7,573 bases of DNA from an uncultured Oscillospiraceae bacterium (GTDB taxonomy: Bacteria > Bacillota > Clostridia > Oscillospirales > Oscillospiraceae), in assembly GCA_934511165.1 (NCBI GenBank), contig CAKSWA010000059.1, positions 1 to 7,573 of the forward strand, read 5' to 3'. The stretch's first letter is position 1. Every line of letters begins with the position of its first letter. The notes beneath the pieces are model-generated. The model was given only the letters and a program-made list of their open reading frames with translations. It was not told the DNA's origin and made no database searches. Position numbers and translations under genes: made by a program. Positions 1 through 6,428 of this stretch are shown in pieces.

Positions 1-1629
1 GAAGCTCTGTACCGGAAATACCGGCCGAAAACCTTTGACGATGTGGTGGGGCAGCCGTTCATCACCGAAACGCTCAAAACCCAGGTGCGTACCGGACGGC
101 TTAGCCACGCCTATCTTTTTATCGGCACCCGCGGCACGGGCAAAACGTCCTGCGCGCGCATTCTTGCCAAGGCGGTCAACTGCGAGCATCCGGTGGATGG
201 GAACCCCTGCAACGAGTGCGACGCGTGCCGCGGCATTGAGGACGGCTCCATTCTTGACGTTGTCGAGCTGGACGCGGCGTCCAACAACGGCGTGGACGAT
301 GTGCGCATGCTGCGCGACGAGGCGATTTTCTCTCCTACCACGGTGCGTAAGCGCGTGTACATCATTGACGAGGTGCACATGCTCTCCAAACCGGCGTTCA
401 ACGCGCTGCTGAAAATTTTGGAAGAGCCGCCGCAGCACCTCATGTTCATTCTCGCGACGACCGAACTCAACAAAGTTCTTCCAACGATCCTCTCCCGCTG
501 CCAGCGTCACAGCTTCCGGCGGCTCGACGGCGATACGATCGCCAAGCGCCTTGCCTATGTTGCGGAGCAGGAGGGCATCAACCTCACGGCGGATGCGGCG
601 CAGCTTCTGGGCCGTCTCGCCGACGGCGGCATGCGCGACGGCCTTTCTCTCCTTGACCAATGCTCGGCGGCGGAAACCGTGGACACTGCGGCGGTGCGCA
701 ACGCCATGGGACTGGCCGGAACGCTCCGCACGCAGTCCATTGCGGACGCTGTTCTCGCCGGAAATACCGAGGACGCTCTCACGCAGTTTGAATCGCTCTG
801 GCAGGACGGGAAAGACCCCGCGGCGCTTCTCGGCGAGCTTTCCGGCCTTTTCCGCGATGCGCTGCTGCTGCGTCTCGCCCCCAAGGGCGGGAGGACGCTC
901 ATCTCCGGGGCTTACGGGGAGGAAGCGCTTCGATCGATCCGCGCGAGCGACGGAAACCTTCTCTGCCTTTTGAACACGCTTCAAAAGCATCAGGCGCTGC
1001 TGCGAGAGACCGGCAACCCGCGCCTTCAAACGGAGCTTTGTCTCGCAGAGCTCTCCGGCGGCGGAGAGATTGCGCCGCCGCGTCCGGTCGTTCTGACTCC
1101 GAGTGCGGCGCCGGCTTCGCCGAAGCCGCAGAGCACATATGCACCGCCTCCGGCAGCACCGGCGAGAGAAGCATCTCCCGCCGAGAAGAGCGCTCCCGTA
1201 TATGAGCCTCCGGCTCCGGTAATCGAGCCCGTCCCGGCGCAGGAGGAAAAAATCGCTCCTCCGGTGGCAGAGCCTGCTCCGGCCCCTGCCGTATCGGCAA
1301 CGGACAATGCGCCTGCGGGCGGCGTCAGCTGGGAATATGCGCTCTCGCAGCTCGAGAACGAGCTGCCCATCGGCGTGCGGATTGTTCTGACGGACGCCAC
1401 GCAGTCCTCCGGCGAGATTCGCGGCGGCGAGCTCATTTTGCGCCTGCTGCCGGGCTTTGCGAAAAATACGGTCAACGTCCCGGACGTTCTCAATAAGATT
1501 CGCCAGAAAGTGTCCGTGCTCTGCGGCGCGCCGATGCAGATTCGGCTGGAGGAATTGCAGAGCGGCGGCGCGCCGGGGCTGGATAAGCTCGATTTTCTCG
1601 GCAAATTCGGAAACGTAACCATCCAATAA
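1..1629 (+). CDS. dnaX: DNA polymerase III subunit gamma/tau (5'-truncated)
   Basis: This is the clamp-loader ATPase subunit that loads the beta sliding clamp and ties together the replicative polymerases. The window opens inside the gene. Reading in frame from base 1 gives EALYRKYRPKTFDDVVGQ, the usual DnaX amino terminus, so only a few codons are missing; an internal GTG at 43 is not the start. In window numbering (542 residues) I see Walker A GTRGTGKT at 42-49, a four-cysteine zinc module at C61, C70, C73 and C76, Walker B IIDEVH with D123-E124, and the SRC arginine-finger motif at 165-167. A Pro/Ala-rich linker spans about 352-442, and a carboxy-terminal domain of about 100 residues follows, giving a tau-like length. 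The linker contains a Shine-Dalgarno-like AGGAGG followed by six A at 1241-1252, but the shifted frames do not stop promptly, so a shorter gamma form is not predicted. ybaB follows 18 bases downstream. Identification is firm. Confidence 0.97.
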   Translation, partial: EALYRKYRPKTFDDVVGQPFITETLKTQVRTGRLSHAYLFIGTRGTGKTSCARILAKAVNCEHPVDGNPCNECDACRGIEDGSILDVVELDAASNNGVDDVRMLRDEAIFSPTTVRKRVYIIDEVHMLSKPAFNALLKILEEPPQHLMFILATTELNKVLPTILSRCQRHSFRRLDGDTIAKRLAYVAEQEGINLTADAAQLLGRLADGGMRDGLSLLDQCSAAETVDTAAVRNAMGLAGTLRTQSIADAVLAGNTEDALTQFESLWQDGKDPAALLGELSGLFRDALLLRLAPKGGRTLISGAYGEEALRSIRASDGNLLCLLNTLQKHQALLRETGNPRLQTELCLAELSGGGEIAPPRPVVLTPSAAPASPKPQSTYAPPPAAPAREASPAEKSAPVYEPPAPVIEPVPAQEEKIAPPVAEPAPAPAVSATDNAPAGGVSWEYALSQLENELPIGVRIVLTDATQSSGEIRGGELILRLLPGFAKNTVNVPDVLNKIRQKVSVLCGAPMQIRLEELQSGGAPGLDKLDFLGKFGNVTIQ

Positions 1630-1647
1630 AGAAGGAGATTCAATATT

Positions 1648-2007
1648 ATGGCAAAAGGATACAGAGGCGGCAGCTTCGGCGGCGGTATGAGCATGGGCGG
1701 CGGCATGAGACAGAGCGATCTCATGAAGCAGGCACAGAAGATGCAGCAGGACATGCTGAAGATGCAGGAGGAACTGGACGCCAAGACGTATTCCGCTTCG
1801 GCGGGCGGCGGCGTTGTCACGGCAGAGGTCAACGGCAAGCGTGAGCTCATTACGCTCACGATCGACCCCGAAGCCGTGGATCCCGACGATGTGGAAATGC
1901 TCCAGGACATGGTCATTGCGGCGGTCAACTCCGCGCTCAAGGCGGCGGAGACCTCCCGCGAGGAGAGCATGGCCAAGGTCACCGGCGGGCTGAATTTCGG
2001 CTTCTGA
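1648..2007 (+). CDS. ybaB: YbaB/EbfC-family nucleoid-associated protein
   Basis: This is a small DNA-binding protein of the YbaB/EbfC family (119 residues), which forms dimers and coats DNA; its exact cellular role is not settled in the family. The start is fixed by GAAGGAGA at 1631-1638, nine bases before ATG 1648. The family core is clear: an amino-terminal helix LMKQAQKMQQDMLKMQEEL at about 31-49, a glycine turn (SAGGGVV) into a beta sheet with EVNGKRELITLTIDPE, then PDDVEMLQDMVIAAVNSAL and a short GGLNFGF tail. Unusually, about 28 residues rich in glycine and methionine precede the first helix; family members often start closer to it. Internal ATGs at 1687 and 1693 are weaker starts because no comparable ribosome site precedes them. 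The gene follows dnaX by 18 bases and almost certainly shares its transcript, which ends at the hairpin directly after the gene. recR is not next, unlike in many Firmicutes. Confidence 0.94.
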   Translation: MAKGYRGGSFGGGMSMGGGMRQSDLMKQAQKMQQDMLKMQEELDAKTYSASAGGGVVTAEVNGKRELITLTIDPEAVDPDDVEMLQDMVIAAVNSALKAAETSREESMAKVTGGLNFGF

Positions 2008-2022
2008 ACCGTTAGTTTATGC

Positions 2023-2062
2023 AAAAATGGCGCGGACAGGCAACCTGTCCGCGCCGTTTTTT
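2023..2062. terminator. Bidirectional intrinsic terminator between ybaB and the GNAT gene
   Basis: A perfect 12-bp stem, GGCGCGGACAGG at 2029-2040 with CCTGTCCGCGCC at 2044-2055, encloses a three-base CAA loop. On the plus strand it is followed by G and six T (2057-2062). On the minus strand the five A at 2023-2027 become a T run. It can therefore end both the dnaX-ybaB transcript and the converging minus-strand operon that stops at 2088. Confidence 0.93.
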
Positions 2063-2087
2063 ACTGCAAACCGTGATGCAGGAGGGC

Positions 2088-2540
2088 TTACAGCTCTTTT
2101 ACCATCTGCATCTCGCGGTACAGATGGCCGGAATACGTATATTCAATTTCTTTGATTGGCCGAAAGCCGGTATCGGAGTACATTTTGCGCGCGACGGCAT
2201 TGTCGAGAGAAACGCTGATATAGATTTTATCCGCGCCGTGCCTGGCCTTGAAATTTTCCAGAAATTCCCGGACGGCGCGTTTTCCGTAGCCCTTGCCCTG
2301 AAACTCTCGGCCGATCATGAACCGGCTCATCGACCAGCCGGGGTAGGAATCGTCGTAGTCGTACAGGATGAACCCGACCATGGTGTCGCCGTCGTATATC
2401 CCGAGAGTATAGAGACCGTCCTCGTAGGCCGCTTCGACGAGGGAACGCGTATTATCCGCGACGAAGTACTTCTGGCTTTCATCGACCTCCAATGCCATGC
2501 ATTCCGGATAATTGGTTTTGTCAATCGCTTTGAATTCCAT
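2088..2540 (-). CDS. GNAT-family N-acetyltransferase, polyamine (BltD/spermidine)-like
   Basis: This 150-residue protein has the GNAT fold, which moves an acetyl group from acetyl-CoA to an amine. The acetyl-CoA pyrophosphate loop is visible as QGKGYG at 81-86 inside motif A (about 73-94, RFMIGREFQGKGYGKRAV). Motif B is NAVARKMYSDTGF at 114-126, with Y121 at the place of the usual catalytic tyrosine. The order of elements, the VGFILYDYDD strand and the ending MQMVKEL resemble Bacillus BltD-type spermine/spermidine acetyltransferases, so a polyamine or similar amine is the best substrate guess, but specificity cannot be read from sequence. The start is ATG 2540 because AGGAGA at 2552-2547 lies six bases ahead of it. 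An ATG at 2558 would add six residues but has this site inside the coding region. It is the second gene of a two-gene operon, 10 bases after the SLOG-fold gene, and ends at the shared bidirectional terminator. Confidence 0.85.
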   Translation of the reverse strand: MEFKAIDKTNYPECMALEVDESQKYFVADNTRSLVEAAYEDGLYTLGIYDGDTMVGFILYDYDDSYPGWSMSRFMIGREFQGKGYGKRAVREFLENFKARHGADKIYISVSLDNAVARKMYSDTGFRPIKEIEYTYSGHLYREMQMVKEL

Positions 2541-2546
2541 TTTCTT

Positions 2547-2552
2547 TCTCCT
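2547..2552 (-). promoter_or_regulatory. Ribosome binding site that decides the GNAT start
   Basis: The minus strand reads AGGAGA, six bases before ATG 2540. It overlaps the stop codon (2551-2553) of the upstream SLOG-fold gene, which suggests translational coupling of the two genes. Confidence 0.8.
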
Positions 2553-3054
2553 ATTCATTCTCCAACGGCAGATGCACGATCTGAATGTCGCGCCCGATGG
2601 CGTAGCGCAGCGTGTTGAGCGTGCCGCCGGACTTTCCGTCGTAGCAGGCGATGATGAGATCGGCGTGGTCGACCATGTAGCGGTTTCGCTTCATCATGCA
2701 GCCGGGGGAGTAGTGCTCCTGCAATACGGTGACGGTGTCGCAGCGACTAAGAAGCGATTCATACTGCTGCCGCTGCGCCGTGCCCCAATGCTCTGCCTGC
2801 CCGGCAAACGGAACGGCGGCTTCGAGCGTGATGTCGGGATGATCCTCGCGCAGCGCGAGGACGGCCTCGCAGAAATAGAGATCGCACCCTTCCGCCATAC
2901 CGCAGATAAAGCGGTGAAAGCCGGATTCGTATACCGCTTCGAGCGTATCATACAGCGTCCGCTTCAGCCGCCGGCAGCGGGGGTCGTTCTCGTTATAGCC
3001 CCACGGCAGCTTTTCGGCGCGGTGACCGGTAAAGGTGCATGTCGGCTCGCCCAT
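2551..3054 (-). CDS. DUF1273 / SLOG-fold protein (YpsA-like)
   Basis: A 167-residue protein of the DUF1273 family, related to Bacillus YpsA and to the SLOG/Rossmann-like group that is thought to bind nucleotide-derived ligands. Signature stretches are present in order: CTFTGHRAEKLPWGY at 6-20, FICGMAEGCD at 49-58, ITLEAAVPFAGQAEHW at 75-90, YSPGCMMKRNRYMVDHADL at 115-133 and YDGKSGGTLNTLRYA at 138-152. The glycine-rich loops (GMAEG, GKSGGT) are where SLOG proteins are expected to hold a ligand. Length matches the family. Start choice: GTG 3063, ATG 3060 and ATG 3054 are all in frame; AGGA at 3068-3065 is best spaced (10 bases) for ATG 3054, and the product MGEPTCTFTGHR matches the usual short leader. 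It is first in an operon with a GNAT gene. In Bacillus and Staphylococcus, YpsA proteins affect cell division; whether this holds here is unknown. The family call is firm, the function is not. Confidence 0.9.
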   Translation of the reverse strand: MGEPTCTFTGHRAEKLPWGYNENDPRCRRLKRTLYDTLEAVYESGFHRFICGMAEGCDLYFCEAVLALREDHPDITLEAAVPFAGQAEHWGTAQRQQYESLLSRCDTVTVLQEHYSPGCMMKRNRYMVDHADLIIACYDGKSGGTLNTLRYAIGRDIQIVHLPLENE

Positions 3055-3064
3055 TCGCATCACA

Positions 3065-3068
3065 TCCT
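3065..3068 (-). promoter_or_regulatory. Ribosome binding site of the SLOG-fold gene
   Basis: The minus strand reads AAAAGGATG; the AGGA core lies 10 bases before ATG 3054, four before ATG 3060 and only one before GTG 3063. The spacing argues against the longest form. The predicted transcript start near 3071 would leave a leader of only about 17 bases. Confidence 0.6.
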
Positions 3069-3077
3069 TTTGCCGCT

Positions 3078-3106
3078 ATTGTAAGGTTTTTTGACCGGAT
3101 TGTCAA
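3078..3106 (-). promoter_or_regulatory. Housekeeping promoter of the SLOG-GNAT operon
   Basis: On the minus strand a perfect -35 TTGACA (3106-3101), a 17-base spacer and a -10 TACAAT (3083-3078) form a near-consensus sigma-A promoter. The expected start of transcription is near 3071, just ahead of the ribosome binding site. Confidence 0.85.
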
Positions 3107-3111
3107 AGCTC

Positions 3112-3139
3112 TTGATTTTTTTTCAGAGCGTGCTATAAT
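3112..3139 (+). promoter_or_regulatory. Promoter of the FMN riboswitch-ribU transcript
   Basis: A consensus -10 TATAAT at 3134-3139 carries the extended TG motif at 3131-3132. A partial -35 TTGATT at 3112-3117 sits 16 bases upstream. The expected transcript start is near 3146, about 17 bases before the riboswitch P1 stem. Its -35 box lies only five bases from that of the divergent minus-strand promoter. Confidence 0.85.
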
Positions 3140-3162
3140 ACGACCATCTGAATATGGAACAG

Positions 3163-3267
3163 TTCTTCAGGGCAGGGTGAAATTCCCGACCGGCGGTAAA
3201 GTCCGCGAGCCGTAAACGGCAGATTCGGTGTAACTCCGAAACCGACAGTATAGTCTGGATGGAAGAA
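3163..3267 (+). ncRNA. FMN riboswitch aptamer (RFN element)
   Basis: The conserved core of the FMN-sensing RNA is intact: CTTCAGGGCAGGGTGAAATT, then CCCGACCGGCGGTAAAGTCC and GCGAGCC, a small variable hairpin with GCCGTAAACGGC, then GATTCGGTGTAACTCCG, then ACCGACAGTATAGTCTGGAT and GGAAGAAGAA. The outer P1 stem pairs TTCTTC at 3163-3168 with GAAGAA at 3262-3267. These RNAs bind flavin mononucleotide and usually shut off riboflavin synthesis or uptake genes when FMN is high. Its position ahead of ribU fits this directly. Confidence 0.97.
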
Positions 3268-3301
3268 GAAGCGGTAAGGCTCTCCTTACATCCTTGCGCT
3301 G

Positions 3302-3338
3302 CGCCCGGAGAATGGTTTTCTTCGGACGAATTTTTTTT
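3302..3338 (+). terminator. Riboswitch-controlled intrinsic terminator ahead of ribU
   Basis: CCGGAGAA at 3305-3312 pairs with TTCTTCGG at 3318-3325 (one G-T pair) around a five-base loop. After one C-A mismatch, two more pairs extend the stem to 3302/3328. AA and then eight T (3331-3338) follow at once. The T run ends directly before the ribU ribosome binding site. The arm TTCTTC at 3318-3323 repeats the 5' strand of aptamer P1, so the 3' P1 strand could pair with either copy. That gives a simple switch: FMN keeps P1 closed and lets the terminator form. A 6-bp hairpin, GTAAGG 3274-3279 with CCTTAC 3284-3289, lies between the two parts. Confidence 0.85.
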
Positions 3339-3345
3339 AAGGGGG
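3339..3345 (+). promoter_or_regulatory. Ribosome binding site that decides the ribU start
   Basis: AAGGGGG ends eight bases before ATG 3354, directly after the terminator T run. This rules out the upstream in-frame TTG at 3294, which lies inside the riboswitch expression platform. Confidence 0.85.
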
Positions 3346-3353
3346 CCTTTCCC

Positions 3354-3902
3354 ATGACAAACACCCGTAAACTTACGATGATGGCAATCCTGACGGCGCT
3401 TTCCGTCTGCTTCGTTGCGCTGATCCACTTTCCGATCTTCCCGGCGGTCGCATTTCTCGAATACGACCCGGCGGATATCCCCATCCTGATCTGCGGCTTT
3501 GCGTTCGGCCCGGTCGCGGGTCTCGTCGTCACGCTGATCGCTTCGTTCATTCAGGGCTTTACCGTGAGCGCCCAGAGCGGGATCTACGGCATCATCATGC
3601 ACATTGTCGCCACGGGCGCGTATGTGCTCTCGTCGAGTCTCTTTTATAAGAAGCACAAGACGAAGAAGATGGCGGCAGTCGCGATCGTTATCGGCACGGT
3701 GACGATGGTGGCGTGCATGTTCTTTGCCAATCTCGTCATCACGCCGTACTTCATGATGGGCGCGGTGAACAGCGCCACGGTGTCTGCGGTGCTCTCGCTC
3801 ATGCCGTTCATTCTGCTCTTCAACCTCATCAAGGCGGGCGTCAACGGCGCGATCACGTTCTTTATCTATAAGCGCGTCAAGCACCTGTTCTTCAAAGACT
3901 AA
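3354..3902 (+). CDS. ribU: Riboflavin ECF transporter S component
   Basis: This 182-residue membrane protein is the riboflavin-binding S component of an energy-coupling factor (ECF) vitamin importer. It works with the shared EcfT and EcfA ATPase module, which is not encoded in this window. The length and the pattern of about six hydrophobic segments fit the family: about 9-30, 42-62, 74-96, 105-128, 135-153 and 155-173. The signature after the first segment, FLEYDPADIPILICGFAFGP at 34-53, matches the conserved loop of RibU proteins, and the GIYGIIMHIVATGAYV segment is also typical. The basic end KRVKHLF should face the cytoplasm. The start is ATG 3354, set by the AAGGGGG site. The FMN riboswitch and terminator directly upstream confirm the substrate and predict repression when FMN is high. 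pcrA follows after 26 bases. Confidence 0.96.
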   Translation: MTNTRKLTMMAILTALSVCFVALIHFPIFPAVAFLEYDPADIPILICGFAFGPVAGLVVTLIASFIQGFTVSAQSGIYGIIMHIVATGAYVLSSSLFYKKHKTKKMAAVAIVIGTVTMVACMFFANLVITPYFMMGAVNSATVSAVLSLMPFILLFNLIKAGVNGAITFFIYKRVKHLFFKD

Positions 3903-3928
3903 ATTAACGAAACCGAGGATATTTCTCC

Positions 3929-6424
3929 ATGACCGAGGACTTTTCCCACCGGTTTGCCGCCGCACGGCGGCAGATCATTGAAAAAGAATATGCCAATCTG
4001 AACCCGGAACAGCGCGAAGCCGTTCTGACGACGGAAGGCCCGCTGCTTCTGCTCGCGGGCGCGGGCAGCGGGAAAACAACGGTTTTGATCCACCGCGTGG
4101 AGAACATCCTCCGCTTTGGCCGCGGCGCAGACACGAGAGAGCTCCCGCCGGGCGCGGACGAGAAAATGCTCTCGGCGCTTGAGGACGCCGCTGCCGGACA
4201 CGCAGCCGTGACGGACGATATCCGCCGCATGTGTGCCGTTGACCCGGCGGCTCCGTGGCAGGTGCTCGCAATCACGTTCACGAACAAAGCTGCGGACGAG
4301 CTGAAAAGCCGTCTGGAGAACAAGCTCGGCGAGATTGGGCGCGATGTGTGGGCGCTCACATTTCACGGCACCTGCGTGCGCATTCTGCGGCGCGATGCCG
4401 ACTGTCTCGGCTTCCCGAAGAGCTTCACAATTTACGATCAGGCGGACAGCCTTTCGGTGATGAAGCGTATATTGCGCGATAAGAACATCGACGATAAGGT
4501 TTTTCCGCCGAAAGCCATGCTTGCCGCGGCGAGCCGGTATAAGGGTGCGCTCGTTGCGCCGGAGGATGCCGTTGCCGCCGAGGAGCGCACCGGGGATATC
4601 CGCCGCATCCGCACCGCGCAGATCTGCGCGGCCTACGCCAAGCACCTCCGGGACGCCGGAGCCATGGACTTTGACGATCTCATTTACTATACCATCCGGC
4701 TTTTGCAGGATAACCCGGACGTGCTCGCGTATTATCAGAAAAAGTTCCGCTACGTTCTCATCGACGAGTATCAGGATACGAACCATCTGCAATATCTCTT
4801 CGCCGCGCTTATGGCGAGCGGCAGCCGGAACATCTGCGTCGTCGGCGACGATGACCAGAGCATTTACAAATTCCGCGGCGCGACGATCGAAAACATCCTC
4901 TCCTTTGAAAAGCAATACCCGGATGCGCGCGTCATCCGACTCGAACAGAATTACCGCTCGACCGGAAACATCCTCGCCGCGGCGAACGCCGTCATTGCCA
5001 ATAACCATGAGCGCAAGGGCAAAAAACTCTGGACGGCGCAGTCCGGCGGCGAACCCATCACGCTCTACGAGGCGCACAACGAAGACGATGAAGCGGATTT
5101 CGTCGCACGCACCATCCGTTCGACGCGCCGCCCAATGCGCGATTTTGCCGTGCTCTATCGGACAAACGCGCAGTCGCGCAGCATCGAACTTGCGCTCAAG
5201 CGCCGCTCAATCCCGTACCGGATCTTCGGCGGCACGCGCTTCTTTGACCGTGCCGAGGTCAAGGACATTCTGGCGTATCTCAACGTGATCGCAAATCCCA
5301 CGGACGAGACGCGCCTCCTGCGCATCGTGAACGAGCCGCCGCGCGGCATCGGGCCGACGAGTCTCGAAAAGATCCGCGAGATTGCCGCGGCGGAGAGCAT
5401 CTCGCTCTTTGAGGCGATGTCCACGGCGTCCCACCGCGCCGGCATCTCTGCCGGAAAGAAAATGGAAGAGTTCTGCCGCATGATCGCGGAACTGCAGGAA
5501 GCTGTTTCCGCGCTGCCGTTGGATGGATTTTACGATGCGGTGGTCGAGCGGACCGGCTATGCGCTTGCCTTGGAGACCAAGGGCGGCGACGAGAACGTCA
5601 CCCGACTGGAAAACATCGCCGAGCTCAAATCCAGCATTGTGAAGAGCGTGGAGGCCAACCCCGATCTGGATCTCTATTCCTATCTGGACGAGGTTGCGCT
5701 TTATACCGACATGGATAACTATGACCGCGCCGAGGACGCCGCCGTCATGATGACGATGCACGCGGCCAAGGGACTGGAATTCCCGGTTGTTTTCATCGTC
5801 GGCGCGGAGGAGGGGCTTTTCCCGAGCTCGCTTTCCATCGGCGAGAGCGAAGAGATGGAAGAGGAGCGCCGTCTCTGCTATGTGGCGATCACCCGTGCGA
5901 AGGAAAAGCTTTACATTACCTGTGCCGCGCAGCGCATGCTCTATGGCCGCACGTCGGCCAACCTCCCATCCCGCTTCACCGAGGAGATTCCGGCGCAGCT
6001 GCTTGACCGGCAGGGGCTCGCGAAAAAAGAAGCGCGCACCAGCCTCTGGGATGACGACGGCTCCTTCCGCTCTGCGGAGAGCGGCTACCGGAGCGGGTAT
6101 TCCTCCGGCTATTCCGCCGGATACGTGTCGTATAAGCCCGGCGGCCGCGCCGGGAGCTTCGGCACAAGCTATGCCGCCCGCACCGGACGCACCGCTGCGC
6201 CAAAGCACGCAGCCCCCGAAAAGCCGAAAACCGTTCTGTCTGCGCCGAAAGCGCCGGACTTTCAGACGGGCGACCGCGTGGCGCATAAGGCGTTCGGCAA
6301 GGGCGTAATCGAAAAGATGACGCCGATGGGCGGGGACGCTCTGGTTGAGGTGAAGTTTGATTCCGGCGAAACGAAACGAATGATGCTGCGAGTAGCTGCG
6401 CAGCACATGACGAAGGAAGAGTAA
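3929..6424 (+). CDS. pcrA: ATP-dependent DNA helicase PcrA/UvrD (superfamily 1A)
   Basis: This 831-residue 3'-5' DNA helicase should act in nucleotide excision repair, rolling-circle replication and the clearing of RecA or RNA polymerase from DNA. All SF1A motifs are intact: the Q motif LNPEQREAV at 24-32, Walker A AGAGSGKT at 43-50 with K49, motif Ia AITFTNKAA at 114-122, motif II DEYQDT at 279-284, motif III GDDDQSIYKFRG from 306, motif IV QNYRST at 340-345, motif V HAAKGLEF at 611-618 and motif VI YVAITRAK at 651-658. About 40 extra residues (about 64-105, charged and Ala-rich) sit between Walker A and motif Ia, where Bacillus PcrA has a short loop. After the core comes a flexible tail with SGY repeats at 718-732, then a Tudor-like domain (about 777-825, GDRVAHKAFGKGVI) that in PcrA binds RNA polymerase. 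GAGGA at 3915-3919 supports ATG 3929. It lies 26 bases after ribU and four before the csoR-like gene. Confidence 0.96.
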   Translation: MTEDFSHRFAAARRQIIEKEYANLNPEQREAVLTTEGPLLLLAGAGSGKTTVLIHRVENILRFGRGADTRELPPGADEKMLSALEDAAAGHAAVTDDIRRMCAVDPAAPWQVLAITFTNKAADELKSRLENKLGEIGRDVWALTFHGTCVRILRRDADCLGFPKSFTIYDQADSLSVMKRILRDKNIDDKVFPPKAMLAAASRYKGALVAPEDAVAAEERTGDIRRIRTAQICAAYAKHLRDAGAMDFDDLIYYTIRLLQDNPDVLAYYQKKFRYVLIDEYQDTNHLQYLFAALMASGSRNICVVGDDDQSIYKFRGATIENILSFEKQYPDARVIRLEQNYRSTGNILAAANAVIANNHERKGKKLWTAQSGGEPITLYEAHNEDDEADFVARTIRSTRRPMRDFAVLYRTNAQSRSIELALKRRSIPYRIFGGTRFFDRAEVKDILAYLNVIANPTDETRLLRIVNEPPRGIGPTSLEKIREIAAAESISLFEAMSTASHRAGISAGKKMEEFCRMIAELQEAVSALPLDGFYDAVVERTGYALALETKGGDENVTRLENIAELKSSIVKSVEANPDLDLYSYLDEVALYTDMDNYDRAEDAAVMMTMHAAKGLEFPVVFIVGAEEGLFPSSLSIGESEEMEEERRLCYVAITRAKEKLYITCAAQRMLYGRTSANLPSRFTEEIPAQLLDRQGLAKKEARTSLWDDDGSFRSAESGYRSGYSSGYSAGYVSYKPGGRAGSFGTSYAARTGRTAAPKHAAPEKPKTVLSAPKAPDFQTGDRVAHKAFGKGVIEKMTPMGGDALVEVKFDSGETKRMMLRVAAQHMTKEE
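6080..6124 (+). repeat. SGY tetrapeptide repeats in the PcrA tail
   Basis: Four near-identical units SGYR, SGYS, SGYS and AGYV run in tandem at PcrA residues 718-733. They start a Gly/Ser/Tyr-rich linker between the helicase core and the carboxy-terminal domain. The DNA copies differ in codon use, so this is protein-level rather than recent DNA repetition. Confidence 0.7.
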
Positions 6425-6428
6425 AGCG

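Noticed and set aside
1026..2024. Long minus-strand open frame of 332 codons opposite dnaX and ybaB
   Set aside because: It spans two well-identified genes and their junction, is Ser/Ala/Pro-rich with no recognisable domain, and arises from the G/C-rich third codon positions of the genes opposite.
2019..2618. Plus-strand open frame opposite the GNAT gene
   Set aside because: It begins inside the bidirectional terminator and mirrors a clear GNAT acetyltransferase on the minus strand; no ribosome site was seen. The plus-strand frame at 2512-3084 is likewise a mirror of the SLOG-fold gene.
3294..3353. Extended ribU start at TTG 3294
   Set aside because: The extra 20 codons fall inside the riboswitch terminator, and a good ribosome site fits ATG 3354 instead.
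3123..3965. Minus-strand open frame across the riboswitch and ribU
   Set aside because: It covers a non-coding RNA element and a confirmed membrane protein gene in antisense; its Arg/Asp/His-rich composition is a mirror artefact.
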